DNA from: Rhodospirillales bacterium
GTDB taxonomy: Bacteria; Pseudomonadota; Alphaproteobacteria; Acetobacterales; Acetobacteraceae
NCBI GenBank assembly: GCA_028866335.1
Contig: JAGWIL010000009.1
Location: 1-21,729 of the forward strand
Direction: 5' to 3'
Length of the DNA: 21,729 nt
Made by a program: the position numbers and the translations under genes. Shown piece after piece: positions 14,149 through 21,729 of the stretch. The notes under the pieces were generated by a model that saw only the letters and a list, made by a program, of their open reading frames with translations, had not been told where the DNA came from and did no database searches. The first letter of the stretch is position 1, and the number at the start of each line of letters is the position of its first letter.

Positions 14149-17100
14149 ATGACCCAAGAAACCGCGTCTGACTTTCTCGCCTCCTGGGATGCCAATAAGC
14201 AAATCCTGCGCGAAACCTATCTGCCCGGCCAGGAGCATGATGCCTGCGGCGTCGGCCTTGTGGCGGCGTTGGATGGCAAAAAGCGCCGGGACATCGTGCA
14301 GGCTGGCATTGATGCGCTGAAGGCCGTCTGGCACCGCGGTGCTGTGGATGCCGACGGCAAAACCGGCGACGGTGCGGGCATCCATATCGAAATTCCGCAG
14401 GATTTTTTCGCTGCTGAAATCAAACGTGGCGGCGACAGGCTGCACGAGGGCGCCATCGCGGTGGGCATGGTATTCCTGCCCAAAACCGACCTTGGCGCGC
14501 AGGAGCGTTGCCGCCAGATTGTGGAAACCGAGATCCTGAATTTCGGTTACCGCATTTATGGCTGGCGTCAGGTGCCGATCAACGTTGCTTGCATCGGTGA
14601 GAAGGCCAATGCCACCCGGCCCGAGATCGAGCAGATTATGCTCTGGAACGCGCGCGGCCTCTCCGAGGATGAATTCGAGCGCGAGCTTTATATCATTCGC
14701 CGCAAGATCGAGAAGGCGGCCATTGAGGCGCAGGTGCCCGAGCTTTACCTCTGCTCGCTTTCCTGCCGTTCCATTGTTTACAAGGGCATGTTCCTGGCCG
14801 AGAGCCTGACGGATTTTTATCCTGACCTCCTGGATGCGCGTTTTGTCTCGCGTTTTGCCATTTATCACCAGCGTTATTCCACCAATACCTTCCCTACCTG
14901 GAAGCTGGCGCAGCCCTTCCGTATGCTGGCCCATAACGGCGAGATCAATACCGTTGCTGGCAACATCAATTGGATGCAAAGCCATGAAACGCGGCTGGGC
15001 GCCGAGGGGCTGGATGAGTTTCTGGATTACGTAAAACCGGTGGTGCAGGCTTCAGGGTCAGACACAGCAGCACTGGACAATGTGTTCGAGCTGCTGGTGC
15101 GCGCCGGGCGCGATGCGCCGATGGCGAAAACGCTGATGATCCCGCCATCCATCTCCAGCGACGCGGCAATGCCGCAGGCGCATAAGGATTTGTTTCTGTA
15201 CTGCAACGCAGTGATGGAGCCGTGGGACGGCCCGGCCGCCGTCTGCGCCTCCGATGGCCGGTTTGTCATCGCAGGGCTGGACCGTAACGGCCTGCGCCCC
15301 CTACGCTACTCCATCACCCGGCAGAACATGCTCATCGTGGGTTCTGAAACCGGCATGGTGAAGCTGGATGAGGAAGACATTATCGAGAAAGGTGCTGTCG
15401 GCCCCGGCCAGACCATCGCCGTGGACCTTAATGAATCAAAATTCTACCACGATGTTGAATTGAAGGACATGCTGGCCGCGCGGCAGGATTTCGCCGCTTG
15501 GACCAAGCGCATCACCGTCATCGACCACATCGTGAAAACCGACGCGCCTGAACCCGTGCGCCTGGATGCCGAGGCATTGCGCCGCCGCCAGCTCGCGGTT
15601 GGATTTTCGCTTGAGGATATGGAGCTGATCCTGCACCCGATGGTGGAAACCGCGCAGGAGGCGACCGGCTCCATGGGCGATGACACACCTGTTGCGGTGT
15701 TGTCAGACCGTTACCGTGGCCTGCACCATTATTTCCGGCAGAGCTTCAGTCAGGTAACGAACCCGGCCATCGATAGCTTGCGCGAAACCCGGGTGATGAC
15801 GCTGAAAACGCGCTTGGGTAATCTCGGCAACGTACTCGACGAAACTGAGGACCAGTGCGACCTTTTGCAACTCGAATCGCCCGTGCTTTCCAGCGCCGAG
15901 TTCGAGGCGATGCGCCGCACCATGGGGGCCTCCGCCTGCGTGGTGGATGCTACCTTCAAAATCGCGAACGGGGAGGGCGGGCTTCGCCGCGCCATAGAGC
16001 GCATCCGCCGTGAGGCAGAAGAAGGTGTGCGCGCGGGCTGCACGCATGTGGTTCTCACTGACGAAGCGACGAGCCCGGAGCGGGCGCCCATCCCGATGAT
16101 CCTTGCCACCGGTGCCGTGCATACGCATCTTGTCCGGCAATCCCTGCGGACGTTCACTTCGCTTAACGTGCGTTCCTCCGAATGTCTGGACGTGCATTAT
16201 TTCGCGGTGCTGGTCGGCGTGGGTGCGACCACGGTTAACGCTTATCTGGCGCAGGAATGCATTGCGGACCGCCATGCGCGCGGCCTGTTCGGCAATGTTT
16301 CGCTCAAAGAATGCGTCGCCCGGTATAAAAAGGCAGTGGATAAGGGGCTGCTGAAGGTGATGTCCAAGATGGGCATCTCCGTCATCTCCTCTTATCGCGG
16401 CGGCTATAATTTTGAGGCTATCGGGCTTTCCCGTGCGCTGGTGGGCGAGTTCTTCCCTGGCATGGCCTCGCGCATTTCAGGGATTGGCTTGCCCGGTATC
16501 GCGCATAAGGTGCTGGAGCTGCACGAAAAAGCCTGGGGTGGCGCTGCCGTGCCGCTTGATGCCGGCGGGTTGTACCGCCAGCGCCGCACCGGCGAAGCCC
16601 ACGCCTTCGATAATAACGCCATCCATCTGCTGCAAACCGCTGTTGGCAGCGGCTCCTACCGGATGTTCAAGAAATATTCGGAGATGGTGCGCAAGCAAAA
16701 GCCGGTGGCGCTGCGCGACCTGCTGGATTTCCGCATGGAGGGCTTAAGCCCGATCTCACCGGACGAGGTGGAGAGCATCACCTCCATCCGCAAGCGCCTG
16801 CTGGCCCCCGGCATCTCGCTGGGCGCGCTCAGCCCGGAAGCGCATGAGACGCTCTCCATCGCTATGAACCGCATTGGTGCGCGCTCTGATTCCGGCGAGG
16901 GTGGCGAAGACCCCGCCCGCGCTGAGCCGCGCCCGAATGGCGACAATGCATCCTCTGCCATCAAGCAGATCGCCTCTGGCCGTTTCGGCGTCACGGCGGA
17001 ATATCTGAATGACTGCAAGGAGATTGAGATCAAGGTGGCCCAAGGTGCCAAGCCGGGTGAGGGCGGGCAATTGCCCGGCTTCAAGGTGACGGAGCTCATC

Positions 17101-18681
17101 GCCAGGCTGCGCCATTCCACGCCGGGGGTCACACTCATCTCCCCGCCGCCGCATCACGATATTTATTCCATCGAGGATCTGGCGCAGCTCATCTACGACC
17201 TCAAACAGATCAACCCGCGCGCCACGGTATGCGTGAAGCTGGTGGCGCGTTCAGGCATTGGCACCATCGCCGCCGGTGTGGCGAAGGCAAAGGCCGATGC
17301 GATTCTAATCTCCGGTCATGTCGGCGGCACGGGCGCTTCCCCGCAAAGCTCGGTGAAATATGCTGGTATGCCTTGGGAAATGGGGCTTTCAGAGGCGCAT
17401 CAGGTGCTCATGCTCAACCGGCTGCGTCACCAGGTGGTGCTGCGGACGGATGGCGGCTTAAAAACCGGGCGCGATGTCGTCATCGCCGCCATGCTGGGTG
17501 CGGAGGAATTTGGCATCGGCACGGCTTCGCTTGTCGCCATGGGCTGCATCATGGTCCGGCAATGCCATTCCAACACCTGCCCGGTTGGCGTGTGCGTGCA
17601 GGATGAGGAGCTGCGTAAAAAATTCGATGGCACGCCGGAGAAGGTCATCAATTTGTTCTCCTTCGTGGCGGAAGAAGTGCGCGAGATTTTGGCAGCACTT
17701 GGGTTCCGCTCCTTGCACGAGATCATCGGCCGCACGGATTTGCTGCATCAGGTTTCGCGCGGCGCGGATTATCTGGATGACCTGGATCTAAACCCGATTC
17801 TCTCGCAGGCAGACCCCGGCCCGTATGCGCGCTATTGCACCCGCGAGGGCCGCAACGAGGTGCCGGAGACGCTGGACGCGCAGATGATCGAAGATGCCGA
17901 ACGCTTCTTCACCAACGGCGAGAAGATGCAGTTGCAATACAACATTCGCAACACGCACCGCGCCATCGGCACCAAGTTCAGCTCACAAATCGTCGCTAAA
18001 TACCGCAAGGTGAAGCTGCAACCAGACCACGTAACCGTACGGCTGCGCGGCTCGGCTGGGCAGAGCCTCGGCGCGTTTGCAGTGAACGGCCTGAAGCTGG
18101 AAGTGTTTGGCGATGCCAACGATTATGTGGGCAAGGGGCTTTCCGGCGGTAGCATCGTGGTGCGTCCCGGCCCATCCTCCAAGCTCAAAACCAACGAGAA
18201 CACCATCATCGGCAACACGGTGCTTTACGGTGCCACTGCGGGCAGCCTGTTCGCGGCGGGCCTGGCGGGCGAGCGTTTCGCCGTGCGTAATTCCGGTGCC
18301 ATCACGGTTGTTGAAGGTGTCGGCTCCAACGCCTGCGAATATATGACCGGCGGCACGGTCGTTATTCTGGGCGAGGTCGGCGATAATTTCGGCGCGGGCT
18401 TCACCGGTGGCATCGCCTTTGTTTACGACCGTGCGAACAGGTTCGAGATGCGGGTAAACAAGGAAACCCTGCATTGGCAGCGGGTTAATTCCGCCCATTG
18501 GGCTGGCGTGCTGCGCGGGTTGGTGGAACGCCATGTGGCCGAAACAGAAAGCCGCTATGCCGCCACGCTGCTGAATGACTGGGAACGCGAGGCCCCGTAT
18601 TTCTGGCAGGTGGTGCCAACTGAGTACATTAAATATCTGCCCGCGGCACTCGATGACGCGCCTGCGCTGAAATCGGCCTGA
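14149..18681 (+). CDS. gltB: Glutamate synthase (NADPH) large subunit
   Basis: A 1510-residue enzyme that hydrolyses glutamine, channels ammonia and reduces the 2-iminoglutarate intermediate to glutamate. Domain order is complete. The N-terminal class II amidotransferase has its nucleophile at Cys33 (HDACGVG), so a 32-residue propeptide is expected to be cleaved; YHQRYSTNTFPTW and LAHNGEINT belong to this domain. A central domain follows, then the FMN-binding synthase barrel (GHVGGTGASPQSSVKYAG, DGGLKTGRD). The [3Fe-4S] cluster ligands are Cys1133, Cys1139 and Cys1144 in CIMVRQCHSNTC. The C-terminal beta-helix has Gly-rich repeats (GLSGGS, GDNFGAGFTGG). With GltD it forms the NADPH-GOGAT complex; glutamine synthetase is the pathway partner and is not in this window. 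A strong terminator ends the operon. Confidence 0.98.
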   Translation: MTQETASDFLASWDANKQILRETYLPGQEHDACGVGLVAALDGKKRRDIVQAGIDALKAVWHRGAVDADGKTGDGAGIHIEIPQDFFAAEIKRGGDRLHEGAIAVGMVFLPKTDLGAQERCRQIVETEILNFGYRIYGWRQVPINVACIGEKANATRPEIEQIMLWNARGLSEDEFERELYIIRRKIEKAAIEAQVPELYLCSLSCRSIVYKGMFLAESLTDFYPDLLDARFVSRFAIYHQRYSTNTFPTWKLAQPFRMLAHNGEINTVAGNINWMQSHETRLGAEGLDEFLDYVKPVVQASGSDTAALDNVFELLVRAGRDAPMAKTLMIPPSISSDAAMPQAHKDLFLYCNAVMEPWDGPAAVCASDGRFVIAGLDRNGLRPLRYSITRQNMLIVGSETGMVKLDEEDIIEKGAVGPGQTIAVDLNESKFYHDVELKDMLAARQDFAAWTKRITVIDHIVKTDAPEPVRLDAEALRRRQLAVGFSLEDMELILHPMVETAQEATGSMGDDTPVAVLSDRYRGLHHYFRQSFSQVTNPAIDSLRETRVMTLKTRLGNLGNVLDETEDQCDLLQLESPVLSSAEFEAMRRTMGASACVVDATFKIANGEGGLRRAIERIRREAEEGVRAGCTHVVLTDEATSPERAPIPMILATGAVHTHLVRQSLRTFTSLNVRSSECLDVHYFAVLVGVGATTVNAYLAQECIADRHARGLFGNVSLKECVARYKKAVDKGLLKVMSKMGISVISSYRGGYNFEAIGLSRALVGEFFPGMASRISGIGLPGIAHKVLELHEKAWGGAAVPLDAGGLYRQRRTGEAHAFDNNAIHLLQTAVGSGSYRMFKKYSEMVRKQKPVALRDLLDFRMEGLSPISPDEVESITSIRKRLLAPGISLGALSPEAHETLSIAMNRIGARSDSGEGGEDPARAEPRPNGDNASSAIKQIASGRFGVTAEYLNDCKEIEIKVAQGAKPGEGGQLPGFKVTELIARLRHSTPGVTLISPPPHHDIYSIEDLAQLIYDLKQINPRATVCVKLVARSGIGTIAAGVAKAKADAILISGHVGGTGASPQSSVKYAGMPWEMGLSEAHQVLMLNRLRHQVVLRTDGGLKTGRDVVIAAMLGAEEFGIGTASLVAMGCIMVRQCHSNTCPVGVCVQDEELRKKFDGTPEKVINLFSFVAEEVREILAALGFRSLHEIIGRTDLLHQVSRGADYLDDLDLNPILSQADPGPYARYCTREGRNEVPETLDAQMIEDAERFFTNGEKMQLQYNIRNTHRAIGTKFSSQIVAKYRKVKLQPDHVTVRLRGSAGQSLGAFAVNGLKLEVFGDANDYVGKGLSGGSIVVRPGPSSKLKTNENTIIGNTVLYGATAGSLFAAGLAGERFAVRNSGAITVVEGVGSNACEYMTGGTVVILGEVGDNFGAGFTGGIAFVYDRANRFEMRVNKETLHWQRVNSAHWAGVLRGLVERHVAETESRYAATLLNDWEREAPYFWQVVPTEYIKYLPAALDDAPALKSA

Positions 18682-18691
18682 CCATTACCCC

Positions 18692-18726
18692 AAGAGGCTG
18701 CTATTTTAAAAAGGCAGCCTCTTTTT
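18692..18726 (+). terminator. Intrinsic terminator of gltD-gltB
   Basis: AAGAGGCTGC (18692-18701) pairs perfectly with GCAGCCTCTT (18714-18723) around a 12-base AT-rich loop, and the stem runs into TTTTT (18722-18726). It starts ten bases after the gltB stop. This is the clearest terminator in the window. Confidence 0.9.
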
Positions 18727-18741
18727 GCGGGCTTTTTAGAA

Positions 18742-18750
18742 TGCCATAAT
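18742..18750 (+). promoter_or_regulatory. Candidate extended -10 promoter for a leaderless fzlA
   Basis: TGCCATAAT is an extended -10 element (TGn plus CATAAT, five of six to TATAAT). Only seven bases separate it from the fzlA ATG, so the transcript would begin at or next to the start codon. No good -35 is present, as allowed for extended -10 promoters. No Shine-Dalgarno sequence precedes the ATG. Confidence 0.45.
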
Positions 18751-18757
18751 CGCGGCC

Positions 18758-19426
18758 ATGCGAGTCCTTTATCACCTTCCGCTCTCCCCCTATTCGCGCA
18801 AGGTGCGAATGGTTCTGGCTGAGAAACGTCTGCCGTTCGAGCTTCGGGTTGAAAAAGTGTGGGACCGCCAGCCAAGCTATCTGGAGATGAACCCGGCTTG
18901 CACCGTGCCGACGCTGATTGAGGATAACGGACTCGTTGTTCCGGATTCGCGGGTGATCTGCGAATATCTTGAAGAATCCTATCCTGACACGTCACTGCTC
19001 AGCCGTGCCCAGCCTGAGCGCGTGGAAACGCGCCGCCTCGTCGCCTGGTTTGATGAGAAATTTTACGACGAGGTTGTGCGTAATCTTTATTGGGAAAAGA
19101 ATCTTAAACAGGCGCTGAAACTCGGCGCGCCAGATGGCAACGCCCTGCGCGCGGGCTATGCGAATTTGAAGCAACATCTGCTTTATATCGGCTGGCTGGC
19201 GGAGCACCGCCGCTGGCTGGCGGGTGCTAATCTTTCAGTCGCGGATTTTGCCGCGGCCGCCATGCTTTCCACGCTGGATTTCATGGGCGATGTCGATTGG
19301 TCAGTCTCCCCCGCCGCGAAAGACTGGTACGCGCGCATCAAGTCTCGCCCATGCTTCCGTGCTGTTCTGGCGGACCGGGTTAACGGCATGGCTCCGCCAC
19401 CGCATTACGCGGATTTGGATTTCTAG
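18758..19426 (+). CDS. fzlA: GST-fold cell division protein FzlA
   Basis: A 222-residue glutathione S-transferase-like protein. The thioredoxin-like domain covers about 1-80 (HLPLSPYSRKVR, TVPTLIEDNG, PDSRVICEYLEE) and the helical domain follows (NLSVADFAAAAML). FzlA of Caulobacter is an FtsZ-binding GST homologue that curves FtsZ filaments and links them to septal wall synthesis through its conserved C-terminal tail. That tail, PPPHYADLDF, is present here and together with RVNGM is what separates this group from ordinary GSTs. The glutathione-site Ser/Tyr environment is partly retained, but catalysis is not expected to be the role. There is no ribosome binding site and a -10 box sits only seven bases away, so the mRNA may be leaderless. 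The stop is shared in the palindrome CTAG with the convergent GNAT gene. A generic GST is the alternative. Confidence 0.8.
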   Translation: MRVLYHLPLSPYSRKVRMVLAEKRLPFELRVEKVWDRQPSYLEMNPACTVPTLIEDNGLVVPDSRVICEYLEESYPDTSLLSRAQPERVETRRLVAWFDEKFYDEVVRNLYWEKNLKQALKLGAPDGNALRAGYANLKQHLLYIGWLAEHRRWLAGANLSVADFAAAAMLSTLDFMGDVDWSVSPAAKDWYARIKSRPCFRAVLADRVNGMAPPPHYADLDF

Positions 19427-19842
19427 CGTTTGCGCATGAGCCGATGTGGGATGCCCGCATCCAGAAACTCCTCGCCTTCCGCCGCATACCCCAAGCGTTC
19501 ATAAAACCCGATCGCATGGGTTTGCGCATCCAGAATAAAGGCGCTGCCGGGGCATTCAGCCTCAATCCCCTGCATCAACGCCTTGCCGATGCCGAATTTG
19601 CGAAACGCAGCTTTCACCGCCACCCGGCCGATTTTGCGTAAACCGGGGGCTTTTTCAACAGCCCGCGCCGTGCCGGCCGGCGTGCCATTCCATAATGCCA
19701 GAACATGCAGGGCGGTATCGTCCAGCTCGTCCAGCTCTTCCTCAGGCGGCACGCCTTGCTCGGCCACGAAAACCGTCAGGCGAATAGCAAAGCAAGCCTC
19801 AAGTTCCACCGATCCGGGCTTGGCCCGGATAATCTCGATCAC
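19423..19842 (-). CDS. GNAT family N-acetyltransferase (YjcF/ElaA-like)
   Basis: A 139-residue cytoplasmic acetyltransferase. The acetyl-CoA pyrophosphate loop is RKFGIG (81-86) within IGRVAVKAAFRKFGIGKALM, the V-x4-R-x2-G-x-G pattern of motif A, and the C-terminal motif B is HAIGFYERLGY (109-119). The N-terminus with FAIRLTVFVAEQGVPPEEELDELD closely resembles YjcF/ElaA-type proteins, whose substrates are mostly unknown; small-molecule or protein amino groups are possible. The GTG start overlaps the stop of the PhoX-like gene (GTGA), indicating coupled translation and shared transcript with it. A perfect 8-base inverted repeat lies inside the first codons and might affect initiation. Its stop codon shares CTAG with fzlA. 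Confidence 0.85.
   Translation of the reverse strand: MIEIIRAKPGSVELEACFAIRLTVFVAEQGVPPEEELDELDDTALHVLALWNGTPAGTARAVEKAPGLRKIGRVAVKAAFRKFGIGKALMQGIEAECPGSAFILDAQTHAIGFYERLGYAAEGEEFLDAGIPHRLMRKR
19812..19830. repeat. Perfect 8-base inverted repeat at the start of the GNAT gene
   Basis: ATCCGGGC and GCCCGGAT flank TTG. The core CCGGGCTTGGCCCGG looks like the dispersed GC-rich palindromes found between alphaproteobacterial genes. Here it encodes residues 5-10 of the GNAT protein and begins about ten bases after its GTG start, where an RNA hairpin could influence ribosome loading. Confidence 0.45.
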
Positions 19843-21410
19843 TGCGTTACCAGCCCGATGATGGTGGTTTGCGGCGGTATAGCTGGTTGCAGCGTAGGCC
19901 AGCGTGTGGCCGGGTTAGCAAAGCTCGCCCCTGGCGTGGCGCCGGGGTGGCGCACGGCACCAAACGCGGTTTTGCTGGCGGCATCAAATGCCGCACCGCC
20001 CGCCGCCGCACCAATGGGGGCGAGATAGGCATAAGCCACCGCTCCCTGGGCCGGGCCAGTGGTCTGCATCATAAACAGCCCATCCGCCGTTTGCGCGGTA
20101 TCGCCGCGCTGGTCCGTGCCGATCCAGAGATTTCCAGCGGGATCTATGGCCAGCGTGCGCGGCTTACGCAGCCATGCCTGGCTGCCGGGGCCATACTGGG
20201 TGCCTTCATCGCTGGCCGGGTTGCCTGCTATCAACGCGATGCTTGCCGGAAAATGCCGGGCGGTGGGGTCCGCCCCAGGAAGGGTAAATTGCACAATATG
20301 CCCGGCCTCGCCGCCGGGGTTCAGGGTGTCAGCAACGCTGCGGGCGGCATTACCGGCACATGCCAGATAAAGCGCGGTGCCATCGGCACTCATCGCCAAC
20401 CCTCCGGGTGCGTCAAAACTCTCGCCCCCGGCGGTAATTCCGGCATTCGCCAGCCCCGCCAGGCTTGGCACATCGCCTGGAATATCCACCCAATCAATGC
20501 CGTCCCCGCCCAGAACCGCCACGGAGAGCGTGCCGGAATCCAGCGCCGTGCCATCGGTTGCGTTTGTCGCCGCGACAAAGCGGAACATCATGCCCGCTTC
20601 CGCGTCTTGCGTGAAAAACACCACCGGGCGGCCATCTTTGGTGGAAGCCGCCAGCACTCCGGCCCGGGCAATTCGCCCTAATGCCGTATGTTTTACAGGA
20701 AGAGATAGCGGGTCAAGCGGGTTGAACTCCACCACCCAGCCATAGCGTGCGGCATAGGCCGGGTCGTCATAGCCAAGGCCAAGCCCTGCCAGCCGTATGA
20801 GCCACGGCCCGGCATCACCTTCCGCCAGCAGCACATTGCCCCATGGCGTGGCGCTGCCGCCATTAACCGCCAGCACGCCTTGCACGGTGGCACCAATTTG
20901 CGCGGCAACGGGGCCGGAGAGCTGGCATAGCGTGCCATCTGAAAGGCGGCGGGTTTGGTAGCCGCCCACCACGGTTACCCAGCGCCCGGAAAGATACTGT
21001 AAATTCACCACCGTAACGCCCTGTTCGCGTCCGGCTACTCCAGGGTTGTCAACGCCGCCGCTAAAAAGCATCCGCGCGGGCGCGGTGGGGTTAGCGGTAA
21101 CAAGCACAAGGCGCGGGACGCCATCCTGCGCTGGCGGCGGCGAGACAAGCGCCACAATCACCGCGTCGTAGGGAAATTGTTCATTGGCCTGGTCGGTTGT
21201 AAGTGCCGCCGGGTTGAAAGGTGGTGCATCTGGTTGCAGCAGGTCACCCCAGCGGGCGATGACAATGCGGGAAAAGCCGGGACCGGTTTTGTCGTCCAGC
21301 GCCGCCGCCTGAAAGTTTGGCACCACCACGTTGGCAAGCGCGCTTTGCGCCCGCTCGGCCGTGACTGACAATGCGGCAAGCCCGCCGAGCAGAAGCGGCC
21401 GCCGACGCAC
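19839..21410 (-). CDS. Tat-exported DUF839/PhoX-like protein, probably lacking the PhoX metal site
   Basis: A 523-residue protein. The chosen GTG start lies four bases after the bamE stop and yields a short twin-arginine-like signal, MRRRPLLLGGLAALSV. The same frame is open to 21608 and an ATG at 21449 is possible, but that extension overlaps bamE and looks like its shadow. The body has PhoX/DUF839 marks: GFSRIVIARWGDLL, TPWGNVLLAEGD, YGWVVEFNPLDP, HTALGR, APGGLAMSADGTALYLA and IDPAGNLWIGTDQRG. PhoX proteins are periplasmic Fe/Ca alkaline phosphatases. Here residues usually conserved around the metals are changed: NHEYT is TANPT, NCxGG before TPWG lacks its Cys, CEE after it is AEG, and GRFKHEG is GRIARAG. 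So a beta-propeller of the family with another role is likely. GNAT follows with a GTGA overlap. Confidence 0.78.
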   Translation of the reverse strand: MRRRPLLLGGLAALSVTAERAQSALANVVVPNFQAAALDDKTGPGFSRIVIARWGDLLQPDAPPFNPAALTTDQANEQFPYDAVIVALVSPPPAQDGVPRLVLVTANPTAPARMLFSGGVDNPGVAGREQGVTVVNLQYLSGRWVTVVGGYQTRRLSDGTLCQLSGPVAAQIGATVQGVLAVNGGSATPWGNVLLAEGDAGPWLIRLAGLGLGYDDPAYAARYGWVVEFNPLDPLSLPVKHTALGRIARAGVLAASTKDGRPVVFFTQDAEAGMMFRFVAATNATDGTALDSGTLSVAVLGGDGIDWVDIPGDVPSLAGLANAGITAGGESFDAPGGLAMSADGTALYLACAGNAARSVADTLNPGGEAGHIVQFTLPGADPTARHFPASIALIAGNPASDEGTQYGPGSQAWLRKPRTLAIDPAGNLWIGTDQRGDTAQTADGLFMMQTTGPAQGAVAYAYLAPIGAAAGGAAFDAASKTAFGAVRHPGATPGASFANPATRWPTLQPAIPPQTTIIGLVTQ

Positions 21411-21414
21411 GAGC

Positions 21415-21729
21415 CTAGAAACCGCTGCCAAGGCCGCTGGATGCGCCATTGCTGCCAAGTGCTGAAGCGCCGTTGGCACCGGAAGAATCTGCCGCGTTGC
21501 CAAGCGGGCTGTAGCTGCCAACACCACCGATAAGCTGCTGCAGGAACCCGGCAGTACCGCCGGGCACAGGTGTTTTCTTGCCATCCATGGAAACCGGCAC
21601 GGCATCACCCAGAGTTTTCCGGGTCGCGGATTCGAAAGACCCGTCGTTATTAAAGGTCACGACCACAACATCCTGGTGTTTCACGCCTTCGGTGCGGGCG
21701 ATGCGCATTTTGGTGATCTGCGAAACATA
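21415..21729 (-). CDS. bamE: Outer-membrane assembly factor BamE (SmpA/OmlA), C-terminal part
   Basis: The gene runs off the right end; 104 C-terminal residues are present and the N-terminal lipoprotein signal is outside. YVSQITKMRIARTEG, then DVVVVTFNNDGSFESATRK, match the last strands of the BamE fold (the usual VTFD-x-G-x-V pattern). VPVSMDGKKTPVPGG, GFLQQLIGGVG and a Gly/Ser/Ala-rich tail of about 30 residues (from GNAADSSGANGASALG) follow, an extension common in Acetobacteraceae-like BamE as I recall it. BamE is an outer-membrane lipoprotein that stabilises BamD within the BAM complex inserting beta-barrels. The PhoX-like gene begins four bases after the stop, so both likely share a transcript. 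Confidence 0.82.
   Translation of the reverse strand, partial: YVSQITKMRIARTEGVKHQDVVVVTFNNDGSFESATRKTLGDAVPVSMDGKKTPVPGGTAGFLQQLIGGVGSYSPLGNAADSSGANGASALGSNGASSGLGSGF

Noticed and set aside
14110..14985. A 291-codon minus-strand frame
   Set aside because: It lies antisense to the gltB amidotransferase domain and has no signature of its own.
21411..21608. N-terminal extension of the PhoX-like protein upstream of the GTG at 21410
   Set aside because: The extension overlaps bamE out of frame in its low-complexity tail; starting at the GTG gives a clean twin-arginine-like signal at once.

Overview
The window is a gene-dense, moderately GC-rich stretch of a Gram-negative alphaproteobacterial chromosome. 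The best guess is Rhodospirillales, near Acetobacteraceae. This rests on three things seen here: the block rnd-lptC-lptA-lptB-rpoN-hpf, an FzlA-type GST-like protein ending in PHYADLDF, and a gltD-gltB order with a BamE carrying a long Gly/Ser tail. No transposase, integrase, phage gene, CRISPR array or obvious foreign island was seen. Taxonomy is inference from remembered family features, not from a search.

Region 1 (1-3282) is the edge of an exopolysaccharide locus. It holds the C-terminus of a bacterial tyrosine kinase/Wzc-type chain-length regulator, a convergent acyltransferase-3 membrane enzyme, a divergently transcribed outer-membrane beta-barrel protein, and a WecG/TagA/CpsF (GumM-like) glycosyltransferase coupled to the barrel gene by a GTGA overlap. 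Together these resemble part of a xanthan/acetan-type polymer assembly, decoration and export system. Region 2 (3283-5862) has a 307-base gap with a doubtful small ORF, then class II fumarase (fumC) and type I methionine aminopeptidase (map).

Region 3 (5863-11418, minus strand) is one probable transcription block: tRNA-Leu(CAG), a short RNase D-like exonuclease, lptC, lptA, lptB, rpoN and long-form hpf. lptC, lptA and lptB supply three parts of the lipopolysaccharide export machine. rpoN and hpf link it to sigma-54 regulation and ribosome hibernation. Region 4 (11574-18726) holds an NDUFA9-like atypical SDR and then gltD-gltB, the two subunits of NADPH glutamate synthase, closed by a clear intrinsic terminator. 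A possible sigma-54 promoter lies just before gltD.

Region 5 (18758-21729) has fzlA (cell division) converging on a minus-strand series, bamE (cut by the window end), a Tat-exported DUF839/PhoX-like protein and a small GNAT acetyltransferase. The PhoX-like protein and the GNAT overlap by GTGA. The PhoX-like protein seems to have lost residues usually conserved at the PhoX metal site. No clearly new multi-gene system was found. The most interesting points are regulatory or evolutionary: the putative sigma-54/dyad element before gltD, the degenerate PhoX protein, tRNA-Leu placed directly before an RNase D gene, a probably leaderless fzlA, and a small ORF with a good ribosome binding site between gumM-like and fumC.
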